From: Pararhodobacter zhoushanensis
GTDB lineage: Bacteria; Pseudomonadota; Alphaproteobacteria; Rhodobacterales; Rhodobacteraceae
NCBI RefSeq assembly: GCF_003990445.1
Contig: NZ_REEZ01000006.1
Location: 1 to 64,000 of the forward strand
Length of the DNA: 64,000 nucleotides
Reading direction: 5' to 3'
Under the pieces are notes generated by a model. It made no database searches. It saw only the letters and a program-made list of their open reading frames with translations, and was not told the origin of the DNA. Made by a program: the position numbers and the translations under genes. Shown here in pieces: positions 54,911 to 63,541 of this stretch (positions are counted from its first letter, which is position 1; every line of letters starts with the position of its first letter).

Positions 54911-55471
54911 ATGCCAGCCTTCCCTCCCTCGGTCTGCGTGTTCTGCGGCTCGCGGCCCGGCAGCGATCCCGCGATGATGCAGGCCGCCCATGATACCGGC
55001 ACGATGCTGGCGCGGCGCGGCTGGCGGCTGGTCTATGGCGCGGGCGACATCGGGCTGATGGGCGAGACCGCACGGACTACGCAGGCGGCGGGCGGCAAGA
55101 CCTTCGGGGTGATCCCCACCCATCTGATGCAGGGCGAGGTGGCGCGGGCCGATCTGGACACGCTGGTGATCACCGAGACGATGCACGAGCGCAAGAAGGT
55201 AATGTTCGCCAACTCGCACGCGATCGTCGTGCTGCCAGGCGGCGCGGGGACGCTGGACGAGTTCTTCGAGGTCGTCACCTGGGCGCAGATCGGGCTGCAC
55301 AAGAAGCCGGTGGTTTTGGTGGATCAGAACGGGTTCTGGCAGCCGCTGCTGGCGCTGATCGAGCATGTGATCGCGCAGGGTTTCGCGCCGGATTTTTTGC
55401 GCGATCTGATCACGGTTGTGCCGGATGTGGCGATGCTGGAGGTCGTTTTGGCGGCCTATCTACCCGAGTGA
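54911..55471 (+). CDS. LOG/TIGR00730-family nucleotide phosphoribohydrolase
   Basis: The 186-residue Rossmann-fold enzyme has the family motif VVLPGGAGTLDEFFE (PGGxGTxxE) and an N-terminal VCVFCGSRPGSDPAMM. Members (LOG in plants, YvdD/YgdH-like in bacteria) cleave the N-glycosidic bond of cytokinin ribotides or purine nucleoside monophosphates. The gene stands alone, divergent from the LysM gene. A repeat and a strong hairpin follow. Confidence 0.93.
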   Translation: MPAFPPSVCVFCGSRPGSDPAMMQAAHDTGTMLARRGWRLVYGAGDIGLMGETARTTQAAGGKTFGVIPTHLMQGEVARADLDTLVITETMHERKKVMFANSHAIVVLPGGAGTLDEFFEVVTWAQIGLHKKPVVLVDQNGFWQPLLALIEHVIAQGFAPDFLRDLITVVPDVAMLEVVLAAYLPE

Positions 55472-55478
55472 CGCCGGA

Positions 55479-55495
55479 TGTCCCCTGATGGGACA
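55479..55495. repeat. TGTCCC...GGGACA palindrome, copy 2
   Basis: TGTCCCCTGATGGGACA is followed by TTTTCAG and then AAAATCA. Read on the minus strand, this matches the neighbourhood of the copy at 22.9 kb (TGATTT, CTGAAAA, TGTCCCATC). It too lies in a convergent gap. Confidence 0.55.
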
Positions 55496-55517
55496 TTTTC
55501 AGAATTGAGCAAAATCA

Positions 55518-55555
55518 ATGGGTAAAGGGCGGGGATTAACCCGCCCTTTACCCAT
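55518..55555 (-). terminator. Very strong hairpin terminator for the small membrane-protein gene
   Basis: A perfect 16-bp stem ATGGGTAAAGGGCGGG/CCCGCCCTTTACCCAT has a 6-base loop. On the minus strand it is followed by TGATTTT. It can also stop plus-strand transcripts from the LOG gene. Confidence 0.85.
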
Positions 55556-55583
55556 TCAGCACCTGACGCGTGGCTGGGCGCGA

Positions 55584-55754
55584 TCAGACCCGCTTGAGCA
55601 AACAGCCCGCCGCCAGCACGACATAGCCCGCGACAACGATCCAGAACGCGGAAACCGGCAAGGTCGGGATGATGGCCAGAGCCACCAGTATGCCGATGAC
55701 GGTGATGGCGAGGGAAATCAGAAAAATGACTTGGGTCGGCGCGCTGAGTTTCAT
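55584..55754 (-). CDS. Small two-helix membrane protein
   Basis: The 56-residue protein starts MKLSAPTQVIFLISLAITVI and has two hydrophobic helices separated by PTLPVSA. It ends in CLLKRV. Similar short proteins exist in Rhodobacterales and have no known role. The ATG has AGGTG upstream, and a strong terminator follows directly, which supports a real gene. Confidence 0.7.
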   Translation of the reverse strand: MKLSAPTQVIFLISLAITVIGILVALAIIPTLPVSAFWIVVAGYVVLAAGCLLKRV

Positions 55755-56289
55755 GAGACACCTGTGACTGGGGGAAATGGCCCGGAGCCTTTGACTGCGA
55801 CGGAGCCTGACCGCGCGATCCATACCGCGCGACGAGGGGACGGTAGGGCGGTTGGGGTTGGAAAACAAGGCGGTGTTCAGTTGGCGAAGCCGGATCTAGC
55901 CATTGCGGACCAGCGCGCAACACGCCCCCTTTTCTCGTCAGACGCGCAAAATTTGGCGAACGGCAAAGGCTACTTTCGTCTGAACCCCGAGGCGGCTGCC
56001 GAACAGGCACATCGTTGGACTGCGTCAAGGAAAGAAGCCAACGATTTGACCGCGTGAACAGTGGCACCCCCCTTCTGACTGCCAGGGGCAATTTTCGTCA
56101 GGCGTGGTGCAACTGCCCGGCTGTATCAGGTTGAGACAGCGACTGGCCGATTACCTCCTGCGCGATTGCGTTGGCTCTTGCCGGGTCGCCTTCGGGAGTT
56201 TTTGACAAGGAGCTGGTGGGCTCATACCCTAACCCAAGGAGACGCACCCGCGAAACCCGGTATCATTCTTGTCGCGAGCAGGCGTAACG
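55755..56289. other. Islet border, no gene seen
   Basis: About 535 bases separate the small membrane-protein gene from the unrecognised 327-codon gene. Open frames on both strands have no ribosome-binding site or family features. The composition looks less GC-rich toward the right. It may include the upstream region of the unknown gene (AAGGAGACGC at about 56237 is not next to a start). Confidence 0.4.
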
Positions 56290-57273
56290 ATGAAGCTCAG
56301 AGCATTCGGCCGCACGAACCGCAGCTTTGGGCCTGGACCGTGGCGACCACTTGCCGAACTGATCGAAATTGAGCTGCCTGACTTTGGCGACGCGCTCCAC
56401 CAGATCGAATTGACCGTCTATTGCAATGGCGATGCCCCCGTCAGACATAGCCCTTTGCTCGTTTTTCTGGAAAGTCTGGGTGGCTCGACTGACTTCGCAC
56501 CCCTTCAACTCACCGCTAAATCGACGTTTTTCAGGAAGCGGCGGGAACTGAGGATACAATTCCCGACGACACGCTTCGACGTATCGGATGCCGTCGGAAT
56601 CTCGGGTTCTGGCTGGAGCAGGGAAGCCCTGCGTGAAGCGAAGCATGATGTGCGCGATGCCGTGCAATGGGCGTTCAATCGGTCAATCAAAAAAACAGAC
56701 GACTTCGATACTGCCGCCTTTCTGACCTGGTTTGACAACTGGCGCGGACTCGACACCGACCTGGAGACCCCCATCTCCGACCTGATCCACGCAGCATGGA
56801 GCGAAAAGACGCGGCGGCGCGCGTTAGAAGACCCCTGGTCCTTGCTCGACATAAAATGGAACAGGATGCACCCGGAGGCCCGGAAGATCCTGGATCGCCC
56901 CGAAGACTGGTCGCAAACCGATGGCCTGTCGCCGCATGGCAGCGACACAGGTGCGGATATATGGAGCGACTGGCGACGCTATGCCCGCCTGACGCCCGAA
57001 GATGCGGCGCTGCGCATGGGCTGGAACCCGCGCGATCCCGAGGCCCGCGCGGTTATGGCGAGGGATTGGATGGAGATCCATCTGGCTCTGGCTTTTGGGC
57101 AGATCAAACGTAATGGCTGTTGTCCGCCAGATCTGGCGACTGCGACGGTGAAGTTACTGAATGAATCGCTATTGAACGAAGAGTTGGTTGTGCCAGAAAG
57201 ACTGCAGGACTGGCGTGATCGCGCAAATCGCTACACAACCATTCTTGCGAGGTATGCGGCGCAGAACCCTTGA
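56290..57273 (+). CDS. Unrecognised 327-residue protein in a small accessory islet
   Basis: The protein begins MKLRAFGRTNRSFGPGPWRP and has no signal peptide or membrane helix. It is rich in Trp and charged residues, with an N-terminal beta-like segment (LIEIELPDFGDALHQIELTVY) and a helical remainder (WFDNWRGLDTDLETPISDLI, WNRMHPEARKILDRPEDW). I do not recognise the family. It is flanked by a gene-free stretch and lacks the palindromic repeat that other convergent gaps carry, so recent acquisition is possible. Gene status rests on a long, uninterrupted frame with protein-like composition. Confidence 0.6.
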   Translation: MKLRAFGRTNRSFGPGPWRPLAELIEIELPDFGDALHQIELTVYCNGDAPVRHSPLLVFLESLGGSTDFAPLQLTAKSTFFRKRRELRIQFPTTRFDVSDAVGISGSGWSREALREAKHDVRDAVQWAFNRSIKKTDDFDTAAFLTWFDNWRGLDTDLETPISDLIHAAWSEKTRRRALEDPWSLLDIKWNRMHPEARKILDRPEDWSQTDGLSPHGSDTGADIWSDWRRYARLTPEDAALRMGWNPRDPEARAVMARDWMEIHLALAFGQIKRNGCCPPDLATATVKLLNESLLNEELVVPERLQDWRDRANRYTTILARYAAQNP

Positions 57274-57424
57274 TACCTGGTACCGCAAAGCACCCAAGAG
57301 ACGACATTGGCCGTCTATCAAGTGAACTTGAGCGCGCAGGCGGGCGCAGCAATTAAGGCTGCGCGATGCCCGTCAACACCAAATACAGGGCGAGCTTGGC
57401 GCAGCCGCTGCGAAAACCGGGGCT

Positions 57425-58936
57425 TTACAGCCCCAGTTTCTGCATCACCAGCGCGTTGACCGCTGCCGGGTTGGCCTTGCCGCCGGTGGATTTCATCACC
57501 TGCCCAACAAACCAGCCCGCCAGTTTCGGGTTCTGTTTGGCCTTTTCGACCTGCGCCGGGTTGGCCGCGATGATCTCGTCGACCGCCGCTTCGATCGCGC
57601 CGGTGTCGGTGACCTGCTTCATGCCGCGCTCTTCGACGATCTGCGCGGGATCGCCGCCTTCCGTCCACAGGATCTCGAACAGATCCTTGGCCAGTTTGCC
57701 CGAGATGACCTGGCTGCTGATCAGATCGACCACGCCGCCCAGTTGCTGCGCCGAGACGGGGCTGGCGTCGATGCTCAGGCCCTCTTTGTTCAGCCGCCCG
57801 AACAGTTCGTTGATCACCCAGTTGGCCGCGATCTTGCCGTCGCGGCCTTTGGCCACGGCCTCGAAGAAGGCCGCGTGCTCCAGCTCGGCGGTCAGGACGT
57901 TGGCGTCGTAATCGGTCAGGCCGAAGTCACCCATGAAGCGGGTTTTCTTGGCGTCCGGCAGCTCAGGCATGGTGGCTTCGATGTCATCGACCCAGCCCTG
58001 CTCGATTTCCAGCGGCAAGAGGTCGGGATCGGGGAAGTAGCGGTAATCCTGCGCTTCTTCCTTGGAACGCATCGAGCGCGTCTCGCCCTTGTCGGGATCG
58101 TAGAGCCGGGTTTCCTGATCGACTTTGCCTCCATCCTCAAGGATGGCGATCTGGCGGCGAGCTTCATAATCAATGGCTTGCTGGATGAAGCGCATCGAGT
58201 TCATGTTCTTGATCTCGCAGCGCGTGCCCAGATGGCCGAAGTCCTGCGTCGCCTGATACTTCTCATACTGGCCCGGACGGCAGACCGAGACGTTCACGTC
58301 GGCGCGCAGGTTGCCGTTCTGCATGTTGCCGTCGCAGGTGCCCAAGTACCGCAGGATCTGGCGCAGTTTGAGCACATAGGCGGCGGCCTCTTCCGGCCCG
58401 CGGATGTCGGGGCGCGAGACAATCTCCATCAGCGGCACGCCGGTGCGGTTGAGGTCGATGAAGGACATGTTCGGGTCCATGTCGTGGATCGATTTGCCCG
58501 CGTCCTGCTCGACGTGGATACGCTCAATGCGCACCAGCCGCGCGACGCCCGCACCCAGCTCGACCAGCACTTCGCCCTCACCCACGATGGGGTGATAGAG
58601 CTGGCTGATCTGATAGCCCTGGGGGTTGTCGGGGTAGAAATAGTTCTTGCGGTCAAAGGCCGAGCGCAGGTTGATCTGCGCCTTCAGGCCCAGCCCGGTG
58701 CGCACCGCCTGCTCAAGGCAGAATTCATTGACCACCGGCAGCATCCCCGGCATCGCCGCATCCACGAAGGACACGTTCGAGTTGGGCTCGGCCCCGAAGG
58801 TGGTCGAAGCGCCCGAGAACAGCTTGGCCTGCGTCGAAATCTGCGCGTGGATCTCCATCCCGATGACCAGTTCCCAATCGCCGGTGGCACCGGAGATCAC
58901 TTTGGGCTTGGGGGCTTCATAGCTGAGATCGAGCAT
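57425..58936 (-). CDS. gatB: Aspartyl/glutamyl-tRNA(Asn/Gln) amidotransferase subunit B
   Basis: The 503-residue GatB subunit binds mischarged Glu-tRNA(Gln) or Asp-tRNA(Asn) and, with GatA and GatC, amidates it. Landmarks are [54 protein letters not shown], the RADVNVSV segment and the C-terminal YqeY-like tail domain ([20 protein letters not shown]). The ATG with AAGGAC 8 bases upstream is used. gatA and gatC are not adjacent. Confidence 0.97.
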   Translation of the reverse strand: MLDLSYEAPKPKVISGATGDWELVIGMEIHAQISTQAKLFSGASTTFGAEPNSNVSFVDAAMPGMLPVVNEFCLEQAVRTGLGLKAQINLRSAFDRKNYFYPDNPQGYQISQLYHPIVGEGEVLVELGAGVARLVRIERIHVEQDAGKSIHDMDPNMSFIDLNRTGVPLMEIVSRPDIRGPEEAAAYVLKLRQILRYLGTCDGNMQNGNLRADVNVSVCRPGQYEKYQATQDFGHLGTRCEIKNMNSMRFIQQAIDYEARRQIAILEDGGKVDQETRLYDPDKGETRSMRSKEEAQDYRYFPDPDLLPLEIEQGWVDDIEATMPELPDAKKTRFMGDFGLTDYDANVLTAELEHAAFFEAVAKGRDGKIAANWVINELFGRLNKEGLSIDASPVSAQQLGGVVDLISSQVISGKLAKDLFEILWTEGGDPAQIVEERGMKQVTDTGAIEAAVDEIIAANPAQVEKAKQNPKLAGWFVGQVMKSTGGKANPAAVNALVMQKLGL

Positions 58937-59338
58937 GGGGTCCGTCCTTGGCAATCACGGTCCCGGTTCTAGTGCGCCTTGCCCGCAGTGAAAAGCGGTT
59001 TTCGGCAAGGGCTGCCCGGCTTCGGGCTGAAACGCGGGCATAGGGCGCAATCGGCGTCGATGCGGGCTGGATCTGAACGGCGGACGGTTGACCGCGGCAG
59101 GGTCGGACTGCCTGTTGCCGTTGCCAGCTGCCCCGGTTCAGACCGGACCGGCAGCAAATTGGCGAGCGGCCGCTATGGTTCTGGGCCATGCCAGCCGTCC
59201 TTAAGTGCTGCAAATTCAACGGGCGGCGGATATCCGCCCGGCGCGTTTCCGCGCAGGCGCGGGTGCCAAACCCTGCCATGGATTGCGCAGATTTGGGGGG
59301 CGGCGCATGAGAGACCCCAGCAAACACTGGATCCTTTG
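58937..59338. other. Divergent gap between gatB and the lysozyme-like gene, no gene seen
   Basis: The roughly 400-base stretch has open frames without family features. It contains a perfect 14-bp palindrome GGCGGATATCCGCC (59225-59238), 100 bases upstream of the lipoprotein gene, a possible operator. No RNA gene is recognised. Confidence 0.5.
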
Positions 59339-59914
59339 ATGCGCCTCGCCCTTCTCGCCCTGCCTTTTGTCGCCGCGTGCGCTGCACTGCCGGCCGACCA
59401 GACCACGCCCGAAGTCGCCGCCCGTTGGAACCACCGCCCCGAGGCTGCGGTCTGGAACGCCGCCATGATCGAGGCCCTGCTGACCGATGGCAGCGCCATG
59501 GTCGTATCGGTGCCCGATGACATCGACAGCTTCTGCCCCGGTTATGCCGATGCCACCCCCAGCCAGCGCGCGGGCTTTTATGTCGCGTTCTTCTCGGGTC
59601 TGGCGCGGTTTGAAAGCACGTGGAACCCGCGCGCCTCGGGCGGCGGTGGTGCGTATCACGGCTTGCTGCAGATCTCGCCGGCCACGGCGCGCTACCATGG
59701 CTGCGCGTTGCCCGAAGACGGCCTTTATGACGGGGCGGCCAATCTCAGCTGCGCCGTGCGCATTGCCACATCAGCGGTGTCGCGCGACGGTGTGCTGGTG
59801 ACGGATCGCGGCGGGGTCGCTGCCGACTGGCCGCCGCTGCGCGATCCCGCGAAACGCCGCGAGATCGCCGAGTTCACCCGCGCCCTGCCCCAATGCGCAT
59901 CGCAAGAAAGCTGA
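59339..59914 (+). CDS. Lysozyme-like transglycosylase lipoprotein
   Basis: The 191-residue protein starts with a lipoprotein signal (MRLALLALPFVAAC, lipobox Cys 14). A lytic-transglycosylase-like domain follows with the catalytic Glu in GLARFESTWNPRASGGG and the YHGLLQISPATARYHGC segment typical of SLT folds. It should cut peptidoglycan from the periplasmic face of a membrane. A frame extending far upstream is rejected because the signal peptide begins at this ATG. Confidence 0.85.
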   Translation: MRLALLALPFVAACAALPADQTTPEVAARWNHRPEAAVWNAAMIEALLTDGSAMVVSVPDDIDSFCPGYADATPSQRAGFYVAFFSGLARFESTWNPRASGGGGAYHGLLQISPATARYHGCALPEDGLYDGAANLSCAVRIATSAVSRDGVLVTDRGGVAADWPPLRDPAKRREIAEFTRALPQCASQES

Positions 59915-59919
59915 GCGGC

Positions 59920-60456
59920 TTACTTGTCGCGTGACGGGGAGTTGGGCGACTGACCGCCGCCCTGGATGGCGAAGCCGGGCTCGATGACTTCCTCGCGGAA
60001 CTGCCGCATCACGGTACGCCACCATTGGACGGAATCGTCGAAATTGGCTGCCGGCACGCCATGCGCAAGGTTCACGTCCCATTCGATCGTCGCATTGCCG
60101 CGACTGTCGAGATAGGCCGATGAAAAGCGCCTGTCCTGGTTCCACTGGTTCATCGCGTCCACGGTATGCGCGCCGTTGGACTCCCACCAGGCGCGAAACT
60201 GGACCGAGTTGCAGTTCTGGTGCTGGTCGTTGCAGTTCAGAAACGAGATCGAATAAACGGTGTCATCCATCTCGCCGCGCAGCCAGACACCCGCGTCGTC
60301 TTCGCGCCGGTCAATCGTGCCGTAGACGGCAGCGATCTGGGTGATGCGGGCAACATCAGAGCCGGTCACGACACCGGTCAGCGGCTGCTGCGCCACCGCA
60401 GGCCCGGTCAGAAAAACGGCGAAAACCGCCGGCGCTATCAGAGCACGAACAGACAT
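59920..60456 (-). CDS. YbjN-domain secreted protein
   Basis: The 178-residue protein has a Sec signal (MSVRALIAPAVFAVFLTGPA, cleaved near VAQ). The mature part has the YbjN pattern (VYSISFLNCNDQHQNCNSVQ, RRFSSAYLDSRGNATIEWDV). YbjN-like domains are linked to type III secretion chaperone folds and stress responses in enterobacteria; the role here is unknown. GGAGGG precedes the ATG. It is convergent with the lysozyme-like gene, 5 bp apart. Confidence 0.82.
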   Translation of the reverse strand: MSVRALIAPAVFAVFLTGPAVAQQPLTGVVTGSDVARITQIAAVYGTIDRREDDAGVWLRGEMDDTVYSISFLNCNDQHQNCNSVQFRAWWESNGAHTVDAMNQWNQDRRFSSAYLDSRGNATIEWDVNLAHGVPAANFDDSVQWWRTVMRQFREEVIEPGFAIQGGGQSPNSPSRDK

Positions 60457-60679
60457 ATTGACAATCCCTCCTAGTAAAATCGCCTGATCACGCTAGCATC
60501 GGCCCGGTTGAGCTGACAATCACATGCCTGTGGCCACGGTGAAATAATCTGCGCAGAGCCGGCGCATCGCTGGTATCACCACGCAGGCCGGGCAAGCGGC
60601 GGTCAGCCGGTCGGGTCAGGCGCAGCTTGCAAATCCGACCCGTTTGCCGCACAACGCCCAAAACCTTTCGGAACACCCA

Positions 60680-61153
60680 ATGCTCGAATACAAGGTCGTC
60701 CCCGCGCCAGTGCGCGCGGTGAAATCCAAAGGTCTCAAGACCACCGCAGACCGGTTTGCCAACACGCTGGCCGAGCGGATCAATGCCGAGGCCGCCGGTG
60801 GCTGGCAGTTTCTGCGCACGGAATCCCTGCCCTGCGAAGAACGCTCGCGCTTTGGCGCGGCGCGGGTCTCGCAACAGGTGGTGATGGTGTTTGCCCGCGA
60901 ACTGGGCGCCGCCCGGCCCGATGCCGGGGCCGCGCTGGCTGCGGTGCAAGAGGCTGTGCACAGCGACGAGCCGCGTGAGGCGCCCGCACGCCTCAAACTG
61001 GAACCGCGCCGCGAGCCGGTGCCGGAACCCGCTGCCCGCCGCCAGGAACCGCTGTTCCGCTCGGGTGCCATGCTGCGCGCTGACGCGGCGCAACGCCCCG
61101 AACCGGTGCTGCGCCCGCTCAATGCGGCGGATGAGACCGGCACCGCTAACTGA
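60680..61153 (+). CDS. DUF4177-like protein with a charged tail
   Basis: The 157-residue protein starts MLEYKVVPAPVRAVKSKGLK. Its N-terminal 70 residues fit DUF4177 (NTLAERINAEAAGGWQFLRT, QQVVMVFARE). The rest is an Ala/Arg/Pro/Glu-rich low-complexity tail. It is soluble and of unknown function. The gene lies upstream of the J-domain gene in the same direction. Confidence 0.78.
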   Translation: MLEYKVVPAPVRAVKSKGLKTTADRFANTLAERINAEAAGGWQFLRTESLPCEERSRFGAARVSQQVVMVFARELGAARPDAGAALAAVQEAVHSDEPREAPARLKLEPRREPVPEPAARRQEPLFRSGAMLRADAAQRPEPVLRPLNAADETGTAN

Positions 61154-61314
61154 CGCGCGGCGCTGGTACTCAGGCAGACCGGGGCGATTGCATGCGATCG
61201 GTTTGCCCGCAGCCCTTCCCTTTTGCAGTTGCAAACAGGTACACTAACGCCTCCGACTCGCAGGCCGGTCATTCTGACCCCTGCAGCGGCACCAGACATA
61301 CCATCGGCAGGCTT

Positions 61315-61950
61315 ATGACTCGCGATCCTTTCAACTTTGATATCCGCGCTTCCACTGACAAGGCCAAGCGCACCAAGGGTCGGCGCGGGATGTCCGGCGC
61401 GGTCGAGACCTCGGCCCGGCTGTGCCAGCACCCGGGCTGCGGTCTGCCGGGCAAATACCGCGCACCGCGCTCGCCCGACGCGCTGGACGACTACCTGTGG
61501 TTCTGCAAGGACCATGTGCGCGAATATAACCTGAAGTGGAACTTCTTCTCGGGCCAGACCGAGAGCGAAATGCAAGACACCATGGAACGCGACCGCGTCT
61601 GGGGCCGTGCGTCCAAACCGTTTGACAACGGCGACGCGCGCGACTGGTCGCGTCATGGCATCGACGATCCGTTTCAGGTGCTGGGTGACAAGGCGACGCA
61701 GCGTCGGCCCGACGGCAGCAACCGACCGCACGGAGCAACGCGCAAACTGCCAGCCACGGAACGCAAGGCGCTGGAAGTGCTGGATGCGCGCGACACCTGG
61801 AGCCGCGCCGAAATCCGCAAGCAGTATAAAAGCCTGGTGAAGGACCTGCACCCCGACCTCAACGGCGGCAACCGCGCGGATGAGGAACGCCTGCAAGAGG
61901 TCGTCTGGGCCTGGGACCAGATCAAGGAAAGCCGCAGCTTCCGCGAATGA
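61315..61950 (+). CDS. J-domain (DnaJ-like) protein
   Basis: The 211-residue protein has an N-terminal half with a CQHPGCGLPGKYRAPRSPD segment, possibly metal-binding with WFCKDHVREY. Its C-terminal J domain (about 150-205) is LEVLDARDTWSRAEIRKQYK followed by HPDLNGGNRADEERLQEV; the HPD motif needed to stimulate DnaK ATPase is intact. The C-terminal position of the J domain matches a family common in alphaproteobacteria. It probably recruits DnaK to a specific client. A terminator and repeat locus D follow. Confidence 0.9.
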   Translation: MTRDPFNFDIRASTDKAKRTKGRRGMSGAVETSARLCQHPGCGLPGKYRAPRSPDALDDYLWFCKDHVREYNLKWNFFSGQTESEMQDTMERDRVWGRASKPFDNGDARDWSRHGIDDPFQVLGDKATQRRPDGSNRPHGATRKLPATERKALEVLDARDTWSRAEIRKQYKSLVKDLHPDLNGGNRADEERLQEVVWAWDQIKESRSFRE

Positions 61951-61973
61951 GCACGGTGCTTGTGGCGACGTAA

Positions 61974-61997
61974 AAAGGGGGCTTTCAGCCCCCCTTC
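61974..61997 (+). terminator. Rho-independent terminator after the J-domain gene
   Basis: AAGGGGGCT/AGCCCCCCTT pairs around a TTC loop and is followed by CTTCGCTT. It lies 24 bases after the stop codon. Confidence 0.8.
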
Positions 61998-62015
61998 TTC
62001 GCTTGTCGCGAATTC

Positions 62016-62173
62016 ACCCCCGAGGATATTTAGTGCATAAAGTTGGGGCTTAACTTTTCGTTAACCTTGTCCAACTTTATGCCTGATATATCCCGGGGGC
62101 GGGCCGGAACGGCCCGGCGGGGGCAGCGCCCCCGAGCGGCGCGAAGGCCCTCGATGGGCCTGAGCGCCGCGCC
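62016..62173. repeat. Composite palindromic intergenic repeat, locus D
   Basis: The left arm CCCCCGAGGATATTTAGTGC plus ATAAAGTTG (62017-62045) and the inverted right arm CCAACTTTATGC...ATATCCCGGGGG (62071-62099) enclose 25 bases. A GGGGGCAGCGCCCCC hairpin and a GCGGCGCGAAGGCCCTCGATGGGCCTGAGCGCCGC-like hairpin (62135-62173) follow. The locus matches A and B in the arms and B and C in the last hairpin, and fills a convergent gap. Confidence 0.72.
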
Positions 62174-62595
62174 TACCCGTTCGCCAGCCGGTCGATCAGC
62201 TCGCGGAATTGCCCCAGCTGGTAGCCGTATTGCGCCCCCGCTGCGATCAGGTCATCCGTCGGTTGCCGTCCGGCATTGGCCAGGGCCCAGACGACCGATG
62301 ACCGGTTGCCCGACGCGCAATAGGCCAGCACCTTGCCACCGGCGTCGATCGCCTCGCGCTGCGCCTCAACATTCTCCATGGTCAGCGCGCCGCCGACCAC
62401 CGGGTTGACCACAAACCCCATCCCCGCCGCCTCGACCGCGCTGCGCAGGGTGTCGGCGTGCAATTCGGGCGGGTTCTCGCCATCGGGGCGGTTGCAGATC
62501 ACCGTGGTGTAGCCCGCGGCGGCAATGGCCGGGATATCCTCGGGCAGGATCTGCGGGGTGACGCTGTAGCTGTCGGTCAGCGGACGGATGTCCAT
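62173..62595 (-). CDS. TIGR01244-family sulfur transferase/phosphatase-like protein
   Basis: This 140-residue protein belongs to the DSP/rhodanese-like group that forms the N-terminal half of Blh persulfide dioxygenases. The active loop is LAYCASGNRSSVVWALA (C-x5-R), and VICNRPDGENPPEL is the family signature. It probably moves sulfane sulfur or acts with the MBL enzyme of the same operon. The ATG has AGGAG upstream. It is the last visible gene of MBL-YeeE-DUF6691-TIGR01244. Confidence 0.88.
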   Translation of the reverse strand: MDIRPLTDSYSVTPQILPEDIPAIAAAGYTTVICNRPDGENPPELHADTLRSAVEAAGMGFVVNPVVGGALTMENVEAQREAIDAGGKVLAYCASGNRSSVVWALANAGRQPTDDLIAAGAQYGYQLGQFRELIDRLANG

Positions 62596-62614
62596 AAGGG
62601 CGGCTCCTGGCTCG

Positions 62615-63055
62615 TTAGCGGATCGCAGCGGCGACGGCGTTGACACGCGTGCGCACGGCGGGTGCAAGCAACATACCGGCGAGCATCGCGGCAAGGAAGA
62701 CCAAACCGCCGATCCCGCCCCAGCTGATCGAGGCAATGGCCGGACCCGGGCACAGTCCCACAAGCCCCCAGCCTGCACCGAACATCAGCGACCCGATCAC
62801 CAGATTGCCGTCGATCTCGGTGCCCGGCTTGCCCGGCAGCGGGCTGCCCAGCAGCGATTTTGCCCGCCGCGAGGCGATGTTCCACGCGACCGCCATCGGC
62901 AGGATCGCGCCGCCCAGCACAAAGGCCAGCGTCGGGTCCCAGTCGCCGAAAATGTCCAGCCAGCCCTGCACCTTGTCGGTGTTGGTCATGCCCGAGATCA
63001 GCAGGCCCGTGCCAAACAGCCCGCCTGCAAAGAGGGAGAAGAGATTGCGCATCAT
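62615..63055 (-). CDS. DUF6691/YeeE-like half permease
   Basis: The 146-residue inner-membrane protein has about four helices: LFSLFAGGLFGTGLLISGM, PTLAFVLGGAILPMAVAW, GLVGLCPGPAIASISWGG and VFLAAMLAGMLLAPAV. It forms a pair with the YeeE gene 1 bp upstream; together they correspond to one two-half sulfur-compound transporter. The GLCPGP segment contains a Cys seen in YeeE/YedE thiosulfate carriers. The start is one of two adjacent ATGs (63055 or 63052). Confidence 0.87.
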   Translation of the reverse strand: MMRNLFSLFAGGLFGTGLLISGMTNTDKVQGWLDIFGDWDPTLAFVLGGAILPMAVAWNIASRRAKSLLGSPLPGKPGTEIDGNLVIGSLMFGAGWGLVGLCPGPAIASISWGGIGGLVFLAAMLAGMLLAPAVRTRVNAVAAAIR

Positions 63056-63056
63056 G

Positions 63057-63485
63057 TCAGATCACCGAAAGCCAATGGCGGAAAACGATCACGGACACCC
63101 CGCCCGCAATCAGATAGAACACCGTCGCGATGATCCCGCGCATCGACAGCCGCGAGATGCCGCAGACCCCGTGTCCTGAGGTACAGCCGTTGGCCAGCCG
63201 CGTACCGACGCCGACCAGCAGCCCTGCCGCGACGATGGCCGACAGGTTGGTGGTGATGTTGGTCTGCACAGGCTCTGCCATGAACCCGCGCAGCACCATC
63301 GGCACCAGGGCCAGACCGGCGATAAAGCTGAGCCTCTCGGCCCAGGTGCTCCAGCCTGAGCGGTCGACCAGACCGCCGATGATGCCCGACGCGCCCATGA
63401 TCCGGCCGCTGCCCAGCAGATAGAACGACGCCGCAGCGCCGATCATGAGGCCCCCGACGAGGCCCCAGATCCAATCGATATCCAT
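63057..63485 (-). CDS. YeeE/YedE half permease
   Basis: The 142-residue membrane protein begins MDIDWIWGLVGGLMIGAAAS and contains the YeeE motif ANGCTSGHGVCGISRLSMRG, with cysteines that bind thiosulfate or persulfide in TsuA-type transporters. It is followed after 1 bp by its DUF6691 partner. The upstream neighbour is the MBL hydrolase. It probably imports or exports a reduced sulfur species. Confidence 0.9.
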   Translation of the reverse strand: MDIDWIWGLVGGLMIGAAASFYLLGSGRIMGASGIIGGLVDRSGWSTWAERLSFIAGLALVPMVLRGFMAEPVQTNITTNLSAIVAAGLLVGVGTRLANGCTSGHGVCGISRLSMRGIIATVFYLIAGGVSVIVFRHWLSVI

Positions 63486-63541
63486 GGTTATCTTCCCGTT
63501 TCAGTGCCCGGTTCTTGTGCTGACCGGGCTGATCGTGACGT

